Positions 25,378 to 34,700 of a stretch of DNA of 64,000 bases are shown piece by piece. Every line of letters starts with the position of its first letter. Position 1 is the first letter of the stretch. The DNA is from Phycisphaerales bacterium (GTDB lineage Bacteria; Planctomycetota; Phycisphaerae; Phycisphaerales; UBA1924): positions 170,141-234,140 of the forward strand of contig JANQNW010000001.1 of NCBI GenBank assembly GCA_028279375.1. The letters run 5' to 3'. Under the pieces are notes generated by a model. The model was not told the DNA's origin. It saw only the letters and a list, made by a program, of their open reading frames with translations, and made no database searches. The position numbers and the translations under genes were made by a program.

Positions 25378-26449
25378 CATGCAGGCTTCCGGCGCTCGAG
25401 GACGGCGCGGCTTCACGATCATGGAAGTGCTCGTGGTGGTGGGGATTCTGGCGCTGCTGCTGGGTCTTGCCGTGGCGACGTTCCAGGGCGTGATCGGCGG
25501 CGCCCGCACCACGAAGACGGAGTACATCCTGAGCACGATCGGCCAGAGCGTCGAGCTCTTTTACAACGACTTCAACTACTACCCGCCGCTGCTCGAGGAC
25601 AACTGGCGCAGTCCCGACGAGCGACTGACGTCGCTGACGGCTCGCGTCACCGGCCAGGGCGCGACGGAGAATCCGCTCACCCGAGCGCGCTACCACAGCA
25701 TCTTCACACTGCCCATCTATCTCACCGGCCAGGGCGACATCAACGGCGACATGATCCTGACGTACAACCCGGACGCCGCGGACGCGGATCCCTCGGACGC
25801 GAAGAAGCGCAACCTCGACGACGGCAATGACGGCCCCGGCCTGCGCGATCCCGGTCCAGACAAGGTGTGGGGCGCCGCGCGGCGGCGCATCACGGCGAAC
25901 GTGCGTCCGCCGACATCCGGTCGCGTGTACGGCCCGTACATCGACATGGAGTCGGACACAGTCGTGCGGCGCGCCAGGATCGACCCCTTCTCGGAAGAAG
26001 GCTCGGACTTCCCGCCTTCCTTTGAAGACGCGGAACTCATGGAGCGCGAAGGTCTCTTCGTCTTCCAGGATCCCTGGGGCAAGCCGATCCGGTACTACCG
26101 CAACTGGCCGACGACGGTGACCGGCACGACGGATGAGCCGTCGCTGAATCGGATCCCGATCGAACTCGTGAAGCCGCAGGCGCTGTTGATCTCCGATGAG
26201 CCGGATCCTTCGAGTGATCCGGAGTTGATGCGTGCGCCGTACGCGCTGCTTTCAGCTGGCGAGGACGGCTTCTTCGGCGATCGCCACAGCGAGGGCACGC
26301 CGGATGAGGATCACGAGGATCAGTCCGACTTCATCTGGGCGGAGGACTTCGCCGATCTCGACGGCTCGGGCGACATGCTCGCGCAGAACGAGCTCATCAG
26401 CAGCCAGGGGCAGGGGCGCCTCGCGGACAACGTGAGGCACACGCCATGA
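25361..26449 (+). CDS. Type II secretion-like pseudopilin, GspG-like (362 aa)
   Basis: Class III signal: short basic leader then the cleavage site RRG/FTIMEVLVVVGILALLLG with Glu at +5, followed by the hydrophobic helix. Family GspG proteins are the main pseudopilus subunits, about 140 residues. This one is far longer, with an extended exported domain. Two GspG hallmarks remain near the C-terminus: DPWGKPIRYYR and the calcium-site-like LLSAGEDGFFGD. An acidic tail follows. Start ATG 25361 or 25379; neither has a good ribosome site of its own. It overlaps the next gene by 4 bases. It probably forms or caps the fibre built by the upstream ATPases. Confidence 0.85.
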   Translation: MNQITDMQASGARGRRGFTIMEVLVVVGILALLLGLAVATFQGVIGGARTTKTEYILSTIGQSVELFYNDFNYYPPLLEDNWRSPDERLTSLTARVTGQGATENPLTRARYHSIFTLPIYLTGQGDINGDMILTYNPDAADADPSDAKKRNLDDGNDGPGLRDPGPDKVWGAARRRITANVRPPTSGRVYGPYIDMESDTVVRRARIDPFSEEGSDFPPSFEDAELMEREGLFVFQDPWGKPIRYYRNWPTTVTGTTDEPSLNRIPIELVKPQALLISDEPDPSSDPELMRAPYALLSAGEDGFFGDRHSEGTPDEDHEDQSDFIWAEDFADLDGSGDMLAQNELISSQGQGRLADNVRHTP

Positions 26450-27258
26450 CGCGCCGAAGCATGAAGAGTTCAGCTCGTCGCGGCTTCACGCTGATCGAGG
26501 TGCTCGTCGTCATCGGCGTCGTGCTGCTGCTGATGACGATCTCCGTCGCGGCGGGGCGCGCTGTGATCGGCGGACAGAAGGGCAAGGTGACGCAAAGCCT
26601 GCTCAACACGCTCGATCGCGCATTGGAGGAGTACATCACGGTCAACAACGGCGTGATTCCGGCGTATGTGGATACGGCGTATGACATGGTGCCGGGGCCG
26701 TTCTTGAGCCCGGGCGTCGACAACGTCTATTCCGAAGGAGGCGACAGCCTCGCATTCACGATGTTCAACGGTCGCGCGTATCCGCGCTTTCCGGACGCCT
26801 CCGTGTTCCTGAAGCAGGCGAAAGGGACGGGTGTCGTCGACGAGATCATCGGCGGCATACCCGAGAGCAGTCTCGCGATCACGCGCGGCGAGGAGAACGC
26901 GAACCTCGGCGATCAGGATCTCACGCCGTCCGTGATCGATGCGTGGGGTTCGAAAGACTGGGATGCGCCGTGGTACACGCTTGATCAGCAATTGATTCTG
27001 TACGTGCATCCCACCAATCAGCTTGCGCAGAACCTGTATGGACGCTGCGTCAACGGGCGGCCGTATTTTCTTTCGGCCGGTCCCGACAAGGTGTACGGCA
27101 ACTGGGTCGAGATGCAGAACTTCGGCACGCTGACGGAGCAGGAGCGCCGCCAGGCTGTCCAGGATGCTCTGAAGGACAACCTGATGTCGAGCCCGGTGGC
27201 GCCGCTGGACACGGCGAATCTGACGTCCGACTTCAACTCCACGTACAGGAATCGCTAA
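26446..27258 (+). CDS. Type II secretion-like pseudopilin, second GspG-like (270 aa)
   Basis: Leader MTRRSMKSSARRG/FTLIEVLVVIGVVLLLMT with Gly at -1 and Glu at +5. The C-terminal half holds PYFLSAGPDKVYGNW, which resembles the calcium loop of GspG, so this is probably a second G-type or minor subunit. The rest (LLNTLDRALEEYITVNNGVI) is the usual amphipathic helix plus a longer globular domain. Its ATG overlaps the preceding stop (ATGA), so translation is coupled. It ends directly before the next gene start. Confidence 0.85.
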   Translation: MTRRSMKSSARRGFTLIEVLVVIGVVLLLMTISVAAGRAVIGGQKGKVTQSLLNTLDRALEEYITVNNGVIPAYVDTAYDMVPGPFLSPGVDNVYSEGGDSLAFTMFNGRAYPRFPDASVFLKQAKGTGVVDEIIGGIPESSLAITRGEENANLGDQDLTPSVIDAWGSKDWDAPWYTLDQQLILYVHPTNQLAQNLYGRCVNGRPYFLSAGPDKVYGNWVEMQNFGTLTEQERRQAVQDALKDNLMSSPVAPLDTANLTSDFNSTYRNR

Positions 27259-28380
27259 GTGACGACTGGTTCGCGCCAATCCGTTCGCGCCTTCACGCTC
27301 GTTGAGTTGCTGGTGGTCATCACGCTGATCACGGGCTTCATCGTGCTGCTCGTGCCCGCGGCGGCGCGTATCTTCGAGTCCGTGAGTTACAGTTCGGCCG
27401 TCAACAGCGTGTCGGCGGCGCTCGGCAACGCCCGGACGCTGGCGATGCGCAATGGTTCGCACACGGCGGTGGCGTTCTTCTACAACGTCGATACAGATGA
27501 GTTCACGCTGCAGATTCTCGAGGAGGCGTCGCGCGGCACCGGCGGGCGCCTGACTTCGATTCAGACTCCCATGTCGAATGGCGCTTCGGCGGCCGTCTAT
27601 GTGCCGGCGCGCGGAAGCGTGCCCGTGACGTTGCCGGAAGGAATCGGCGTCTTCGGTTTGTCCTTCCTTTCAGCGAGTGTCGAAGTCGACAACGGCACCA
27701 GCGGGTGGTACCTGGGCGACTCGTACATCGGGCCAGACGGCGAGACGAGGTATCCGTGGGTCTTCCCGCGCAACGACGCGCGCCTCTTCGTGGATCCGAC
27801 GGACGATCCTGATGGCGATCCGTGGTTCCGCTTCGATGCGCTTGGCAATCGCTCGCTGGATATCGACGAGTTCGCCGTGCGTCAGGCGATGACGTTCTGC
27901 ATTCAATTCACGCCGAGCGGCTCGACGTCGAACTTCTTCACGGTCGGGCAGCCGAATCTGCCGGATGCGTATCTCGAGTATCCCGATTTGCCATTCGATC
28001 AGGCGCAGGCGCTCGATCCGACGGATCCGGATGCGCAGCCGACGCCGTATGACCAGCCGACGCTCTTCGACCCGGAGGCGATCGCCGGCGCGGCGCAGGG
28101 AACGACGAATCCTGAAGTGCGACTTCGCACGGCGAGTCAGCTCGCGATAGTTGATCTTCGCCGCCTGAGTGAGGAGACGGGCGTAGCGGAGCCGTGGGCG
28201 ATGCGCTCTGAGACATCGCTTTCAGAGGTGGCGGCCTGGCCTCCATTGCTCGACGAGCTCGGCGATCAGATCACGGGCGCGATGCAGGACGAACTGGTCG
28301 AGGAGATGAGCGCGTGGATCGATCTCAACGCCGAGATCATCACGTTCAATCGGTACACGGGGAACGTGCTTCGTAAGTAG
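27259..28380 (+). CDS. Type II secretion-like pseudopilin, GspH-like (373 aa)
   Basis: Leader then SVRA/FTLVELLVVITLITGFI: a prepilin signal with Ala instead of Gly at -1, tolerated by prepilin peptidases but uncommon. The following part (SVSAALGNARTLAMRNGSHT, AVAFFYNVDTDEFTLQI) is the GspH/FimT pattern of a helix then strands. It is much longer than typical GspH (about 170 residues), with a long acidic, Pro-rich region toward the C-terminus. The start is a GTG directly after the previous TAA. H is the expected type at this position in a type II secretion operon. Confidence 0.83.
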   Translation: MTTGSRQSVRAFTLVELLVVITLITGFIVLLVPAAARIFESVSYSSAVNSVSAALGNARTLAMRNGSHTAVAFFYNVDTDEFTLQILEEASRGTGGRLTSIQTPMSNGASAAVYVPARGSVPVTLPEGIGVFGLSFLSASVEVDNGTSGWYLGDSYIGPDGETRYPWVFPRNDARLFVDPTDDPDGDPWFRFDALGNRSLDIDEFAVRQAMTFCIQFTPSGSTSNFFTVGQPNLPDAYLEYPDLPFDQAQALDPTDPDAQPTPYDQPTLFDPEAIAGAAQGTTNPEVRLRTASQLAIVDLRRLSEETGVAEPWAMRSETSLSEVAAWPPLLDELGDQITGAMQDELVEEMSAWIDLNAEIITFNRYTGNVLRK

Positions 28381-28391
28381 GGCGGGAATGA

Positions 28392-29789
28392 ATGATGCGA
28401 TGTGTATGCAGACAATCTGATCGCGCCAGTCGCGCAGGATTCACACTCCTCGAGGTGATGCTGGCGATGGTGATCATCGGCTTCGGCGTGCTGAGCGTAT
28501 CGGCGCTCTTCGCCGGCGGTGTGGCGCAGCAGCGCCGGGCGAGTGATCAGGCGCTCTCGGTGGCGCTGAGCCGCAACGCCGACGCGCTGCTCTCCGGCGC
28601 GGTCGGTCGCCTTGAGGGCCCCGGACTGGTAACGCCCAATCCCGGGCGCTGGGAGCCGCTCTTCATTCGCAACGCCAATGACGCGAAGCTGCGCGTTGAT
28701 CCGACTTCGACGAACAGCGTCTACTTCGTCGTTCGTTCGCGCGAGCTGACGCTCTTCGAGAATCCGCCCTTCTTTGACGGCACCCAGTTCTACCCCTCTG
28801 ACCAGAGCAAGATCTTCCCGCAGAATGACGACTTCGGCGTCCTGCCGCATGAGCGCATCGTCTCGACGACGCTCACGATTGTCTTCGAAGTGACAAACAC
28901 AAGCGGCGCAACGCGCCAGTTCACCATGACGGTGAATGAGAGCGAAGAGAACCGCCTCACCAACGATGAGCGAAATCAGTCGCAGGGATCGGTGACCTTC
29001 GAGAAGGACCCGACGATGCCGGGATCGATTCCCCGGATCGATGTGATCTTCGCGCGTGACGGGCGCGGTGAGGTCACGCGCCTCCAGGGTCTCCAGCTTG
29101 GAACCGAACTCGGTGCGACGGAGTGGGTCAGCCGCGTGTTTGCGCGTCCGTATGACTGGCGGAGCGAGACCGTGGCGTCACTCAATGATCGCATGCTGTT
29201 CGTCGACGATCCGGGCTTCCCGTATGGCCGGAAGCCGGCGATCGGCTACACGTGCCTGCGTCGCGCCAAGGCGTCGTCATCGCAGCTCATGGTGATGACC
29301 TACTCGATGCAGGCGATCGACAAGCCCTCGCCGCGAATTGATGATGGAGAGCCGTCGTTCATTCCGCCGGAGACGCGAAGCGACACGATCAACGACACCG
29401 GACTGCTTCGCGAGGCGGAGCTGACGCTTGGCTACGACGAGGATCTGCGCCAGTTCTACGTGGAGGGCGATGCGGAGGAGGAAGCTGAGCGCTTCGCCAT
29501 CGCGATCGGGCAGATCCTCATCATGAGCTATTCGCAGAATGACTACGCGGGCTCGGACGTCGCGGTGAAGGTGATCTCGGTGCGCAACAGCCCGGGCGCC
29601 TCTGATCGCATTCGTGGATACATCGATCGATCGCCGCGTGTGGACGGAAAGTCGCCGCTCCGCAATTTGGATTCGACGGAACGGATCTTCGTCTGGGCGC
29701 TGCAGCCGGAGGTGACGAGCCTCTCATCTGATCGTGTGGACTGGGAGATCACGCCGATCGACGCGCGGATCTTCCAGCTCGAGGGCTAA
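28392..29789 (+). CDS. Type II secretion-like pseudopilin, GspI/PilV-like (465 aa)
   Basis: Leader ending RAG/FTLLEVMLAMVIIGFGVLS, with Gly -1 and Glu +5. The EVMLAMVIIGFGVLSV pattern and the following helix (AQQRRASDQALSVALSRNAD) match the GspI/PilV group of minor subunits. The exported part is long (over 400 residues) and mostly beta by pattern, with no domain I recognise. The ATG at 28392 is part of an ATGATG pair, 11 bases after the preceding stop. Confidence 0.83.
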   Translation: MMRCVCRQSDRASRAGFTLLEVMLAMVIIGFGVLSVSALFAGGVAQQRRASDQALSVALSRNADALLSGAVGRLEGPGLVTPNPGRWEPLFIRNANDAKLRVDPTSTNSVYFVVRSRELTLFENPPFFDGTQFYPSDQSKIFPQNDDFGVLPHERIVSTTLTIVFEVTNTSGATRQFTMTVNESEENRLTNDERNQSQGSVTFEKDPTMPGSIPRIDVIFARDGRGEVTRLQGLQLGTELGATEWVSRVFARPYDWRSETVASLNDRMLFVDDPGFPYGRKPAIGYTCLRRAKASSSQLMVMTYSMQAIDKPSPRIDDGEPSFIPPETRSDTINDTGLLREAELTLGYDEDLRQFYVEGDAEEEAERFAIAIGQILIMSYSQNDYAGSDVAVKVISVRNSPGASDRIRGYIDRSPRVDGKSPLRNLDSTERIFVWALQPEVTSLSSDRVDWEITPIDARIFQLEG

Positions 29790-29802
29790 GAACAGGATGC
29801 TC

Positions 29803-31722
29803 ATGCGGATTTCGAATCGACGCAATACGAGAGCCCGGCGCGCGTTCACGCTCGCTGAACTGCTGGTCGCGGTCGGACTGGTCGCCGTGATCAGCCTGGC
29901 GATCGGTTCGATCTTCACGGGCATCCAGGGCGTGGTCAGCACGGGCATTGCGACGGCGGAGGTCGATCAGCTCGCCCGCGCGCTGGAGCGCCAGCTGCGC
30001 GACGATTTTGACGCCTTCAATCGCATGCGCGACGACGAGACCTTTCTCGCCATTCGCATGCGCGAGGTCGGCGACTGGAATCGCAACGACGTGCACAACG
30101 CGGGCAACGAAGTCTCGCTCTATCTCACGCGCGAGGACGAGGAAGCGGATCGCATCGCGTTCACCAATGGCGGCGTGACCGGCGCGTACGCGGAAGGCAG
30201 CCGAGCGGTGACGCGCCGCGTTGACGAAATCATGTTCATCGCGCCGTCATCAGAGGGCTCGGCTCACTTCAGCGCCCAACTCGACAGTGACCGGGGTGTT
30301 GATCGCAGCGGACCGAACGCGCCGCCGCGTGTCAACGCCGTGGGCGCGCAGAACGCGATCATCTACTACGGCCACGGGCTTCGTCCGGCGCCGGATCCGA
30401 ACCTGCCGGATGACGAAGACGCGGTTCCGGTTCGTCAGTACTACGCCGATGGCGATTTCGGCCAGGGGCCGGGGCAAGCCGCGCCGAATGACGAGAATCG
30501 ATTTGATCTCGGCACGTCGCCGCTGGCGACGGGACGCAACGAGTACGCGGCGGACTGGCCGCTCACGCGCCGGCCGCTGCTGCTGCTCTCGTGCGCCGTG
30601 CCGAGTCCGGAGCAGTCGTTCAGCCGGCTGACCTCGCCGATCGGCATCGGTCGTGAGTATGCGCCGTATCCGCGCGACTACGAGAATCTCCAGGTGATCG
30701 ATGAGCTCGTGAACGTGCTCACGGAGGAGGATCTCGAGAATGACGCGTTCCTGACGCCGACGCTCAACAACGCGTGGCCCGGCGCCCGGCTCGTGAGCTG
30801 GGGGCGCACGGACATCTGCAACATGAGCGCGACGGACATGCGGCGCTGGATCGAGGGCGAGCCCGCCAACTCCAACTATCCGTCTTCGCCGGCGACGTCG
30901 CAGCCCTTCTTCTGCGACGCGGAGTGGGCGATGGAAACGGGCGCGCTGGCGCCGCTGTGGCAGCGCAGTGATCAATCGACGGCGGAATCGCGCGAAATCC
31001 AGAACTGGGTGTTCCTTCGAAGCGCCATCGCGGGCTGCTTTTCGCGCGGGCTCGTCGAGACGGAGCCGCCGCGCATTGATCGTCGCACGCCGACTGATCC
31101 GAGTTCGCCCGGGCGTCAGCCCGACGACGCGATGATGGATCTGCATTCGATCATCGCCGGCAACTGCAGCAACTTCGAGATTGCGTGGTCTGACGGCGCG
31201 ACGGCCGTCAATGCTATCGATCCTGACGGCGACGCCTCGAACGGCATCCTCTATCAGACCGGCGACACGATCTGGTACGACATCTCGTCCTACGACCCAG
31301 ACAATCCCGATCGGCGTTCGACGGCCGGTGAGTGGGTGCGTCTCGGCAATGCCGGCGCGGGGATCAACTTCCGCCTGACGGCTGACGACTTCAACGACAT
31401 CGAGATCGAGGGCCAGGGCAACAGCGTTATCCAGAATCGAACCGAACCGGCGATCGGCCTCAACGTCCCCGGCGGCGTCAACTGGCAAGAGGCTTATTAC
31501 AACCCCGACCTGACCGGCGGCGTCGACCCGAACACCGGGCAGGACGAGTATCTCGCGATCTTCCCGTTCCGCGCCGCCAATGGCGGCGAGGGCATCGATG
31601 AGATCGGCTTCCCGAAGGACATCCTGATTCGTATTCGCGTGACGCTTCATGACTCGCTGAAACGCCTGCCGGAAGGCAAGACGTTCGAGTTCATCTTCAA
31701 ACTGAATCCACGCGGTGTGTGA
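29803..31722 (+). CDS. Type II secretion-like pseudopilin, GspJ/PilW-like (about 639 aa)
   Basis: Leader ending ARRA/FTLAELLVAVGLVAVISLA, again with Ala at -1 and Glu at +5. The next helix (VDQLARALERQLRDDFDAFN) is the GspJ/PilW pattern. The remainder is a very long exported region rich in Asp, Pro and Asn, without a recognised domain. I chose ATG 29803 because AGGA lies five bases upstream; ATG 29797 and 29734 are in frame. Its stop overlaps the upstream open end of the next gene's frame. GspJ normally sits under the K subunit at the fibre tip. Confidence 0.82.
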   Translation: MRISNRRNTRARRAFTLAELLVAVGLVAVISLAIGSIFTGIQGVVSTGIATAEVDQLARALERQLRDDFDAFNRMRDDETFLAIRMREVGDWNRNDVHNAGNEVSLYLTREDEEADRIAFTNGGVTGAYAEGSRAVTRRVDEIMFIAPSSEGSAHFSAQLDSDRGVDRSGPNAPPRVNAVGAQNAIIYYGHGLRPAPDPNLPDDEDAVPVRQYYADGDFGQGPGQAAPNDENRFDLGTSPLATGRNEYAADWPLTRRPLLLLSCAVPSPEQSFSRLTSPIGIGREYAPYPRDYENLQVIDELVNVLTEEDLENDAFLTPTLNNAWPGARLVSWGRTDICNMSATDMRRWIEGEPANSNYPSSPATSQPFFCDAEWAMETGALAPLWQRSDQSTAESREIQNWVFLRSAIAGCFSRGLVETEPPRIDRRTPTDPSSPGRQPDDAMMDLHSIIAGNCSNFEIAWSDGATAVNAIDPDGDASNGILYQTGDTIWYDISSYDPDNPDRRSTAGEWVRLGNAGAGINFRLTADDFNDIEIEGQGNSVIQNRTEPAIGLNVPGGVNWQEAYYNPDLTGGVDPNTGQDEYLAIFPFRAANGGEGIDEIGFPKDILIRIRVTLHDSLKRLPEGKTFEFIFKLNPRGV

Positions 31723-31775
31723 CTGACTCCGTCGGGCGCTGTCGAGGGGACGCCGCCCGGCGCGGGAGAACAAAG

Positions 31776-34700
31776 ATGCAGAACGATCCGAAAACCACCA
31801 CTCCGAAGAAGCGAGCGCGCAAGCGCCGCGGCAGCGTCATTCTGCTGGCGATCGCGACGCTTGCGATCATCGCCATCGCGGGGCTGTCGTACATGACGGT
31901 CGTGAGCATCGACCGCTCGAGCTCCGGCGCGTACGCGAATCAGACGAACTTCCGTCAGCAGGTGACGGGTGTGACACAGCACATCGGCGCGCTGCTGACG
32001 GCTGATCTCTTTGGGAACAAGATCGTCTCGACGTCGACGCCGCGCTATCCATCAGATTCATCCGGCGCGACAAGCGCGTCTTACTGGCCGAAGATGTTCG
32101 AGGATGGTGAGACGTGGGATGCACCGACCACCGCCACCAAGGCGAACGGTGAGTTTCTCTACTTCGATCCCAGGATCGGAGGAATGCAGGACAGCGCCAG
32201 ACTCCAATATCGCACGAACGGAATTCGCGGCCGTTTCGAAGCCGCAGTCCCCGACGACGCATGGTTGGCGTCGACAGAGCCTGAGGACTGGGATGGCGAC
32301 GGTCTGATCGATGGGTATCGGCAGATCTCGAATCTCCGCATGGCCTACACGCTGGGTGATCTGGATTTCGATGGCGATATCGACGCGACGGATGGCGATG
32401 AGTGGATTCGGGGCGACGGGCATTTCGTCGATCTTGCGGAGTGGTTCTTCCAGGAGGAGGACTTCCGGGCGAATCCGGGCGCCGAACTCTGGGACTTCAC
32501 AGATGTCGAGATTCGCTCGCGCGACTCCAGGTTCGGTCTCGTGAATCTTGGCGAAGCGAGCATCGGGCCGGAGCAGGGCATCAACCAGGAGACGCACACG
32601 CTCCAGATGGATCAGATGTTCATCGTCGGCGCCGCTGATGAGCCATCCGATGAGGACTCTCAACTCAATCATGTCGATGTGCGACGCTGGGCGGACACCG
32701 ACGGCGACACGTTCCCTGACGCGCGTTGGCAGCAGCTCGATGCGCTCGGCGATCTCTTCGGCCAGCGCTGGTTCGTGGCGGCGCGCATCATCGACAACTC
32801 GGCGCTCGTCAATGTCAATACGGCGATCGACATCGGGATCGATCCGATCAGCGGCGCCATGGATCCCGGCAACGGCATGACGCCCGCTGATGTCGACTTC
32901 CGGCGCCTGCTCCGGAACGCGACCGATCTGAATCTGAGCAGCCCGGATGTGAATCTGCCTCCGAATGTGTCACGCAGCTCCATGGCCGAACACCTTGCGC
33001 GCGGCCTCCAGACGACATCCGTGCTCACTCGAATCAATGACTCGCTGGCGCCACAGGCGGAGCGCCTGAATCGGCGCATGGTCGAGAACTGGCAGGCGAC
33101 GTTCGCGAATCTCGATTACGGCGACCAGCCGTCTTCGGGTCAGCGTGAGGCGATGTGGCGTTTCTTTGGGTCGGATCCCTTCCGCCCATCGATCGGCGCC
33201 GGCACTGCGTATCCACTGACGGACGAGCTCGACCTGCGCGCCTACTGGGGCTTCAACAACAATGTCGCGCTTTCGAAGATCGAGCAGCGACTCGATGGCC
33301 CCGAGGAGTCGACGTCGCTCGCCAATCCGCGTTTTCTCCCGGGCTTCGAGCCGGCGTATCCCACATCGGCGGACTGCCTCGGCGTCATGCGCTCCAAGGA
33401 GGATCCGGCGAATGTGCGCCGCTTCGGACGACAGGATGAAGTCGATCTTCCGGGTCGCCCAAACGCGCGCTATCGCCTCGATGATCGACGCGAGCGCGTG
33501 CAGAAGGATCTGCGCCGTCGCCTGACGACGGTGAGCGGCGCCGGGCAGTTTGCGCCGGTGCCTCCACTGAATACGGCTCCCGCGTACGCAAATCAGTTCG
33601 TGAATCTGAAGGTGCGCCTGGACGAGACGGAGCTCGGCTCGACGACGCCGCGCGTGAAGTCTGAGGCCGTGCGCCGATCATTCGAGTACCTGATGTGGGC
33701 GCTGGCGCCATTTGCGAGTAACGAACCGTACTTCCTCAATGAGCAGGTTGGATGGACGGGGTTGGCCCCGACATGGCCGTTAACATCGAATTACCACTAT
33801 GGCGGCGGCGGCTCGACGACACCGACGGTGCTCAATGGCGGCATGACGTTGCAGAATGCGGAGTACGCGCTCTTCCGGGCAGCGTCGCTCGCCGTCAATC
33901 TCGCCGATGCCGTCGATGAGGATGACACGCCGAGCGTCGCCCGATTCTTCAACAACGGCAACGACGAGTTCCGGCGCGCTCTCGGCCCCTTGAACGAGAC
34001 GATCCTGAGTGGCTCTATGTCGCACGGCGACATCCAGCCTCTGGCGCTGGGTAGCGTGACTCCGCCCGAGGGTGGATCCGAGGTGACGCAGGTTGGCGGC
34101 CTGGCTTTCGTTGGTATGGACCGACAGCCCTTCCTTCGCGAGGTGCACTCGGTGGCCGTCTATCGCGACACGGCGATGGACGCGACATTCCCTGACGCCG
34201 GCCTCTTCGATGAGGAGATCGATCCGTCGAACACGGACGAGAATTTCTACGGCCTGCTCGCCGTCGAGATCGGCAATCCATGGCCCGAGGCGATCGAGAT
34301 CACGAACTACACGGTGCGCATCGGGACGGACGCCGAGTACTTCACATTCGGCATTCCGAACACGGTGCTGCTTCCGGGCGCTTACGCCGTCTATTACTTC
34401 GATCAGGGCGCCGACACTTCGGACACGAATGGCGGCGTCGCTGAGCTCATCCGTGATTCCTGGCTCAACAATCTCCAGCCGGGGGGCGTCAGCGACAACT
34501 TCACGGTCTTCGAGCCGCTCGAGTACGTCGGCGTGGCAGGCGTGACGGATCTCTCGGACGCCGGTCGGCGACGCGTGTTCTTCCATGAACTCTTCGACGA
34601 CGAGCCGTCGAGCGCGTACCTCTTCGCTGAAGGAAACGGTCTCCCGGCGCCTGTGCTCGTCGACCGGATGTCGAATCCGGAGACATCACGAGGCGCCAAT

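Noticed and set aside
30250..31773. Minus-strand open frame of 507 codons
   Set aside because: Antisense to the GspJ-like gene, whose prepilin signal and operon position are convincing.
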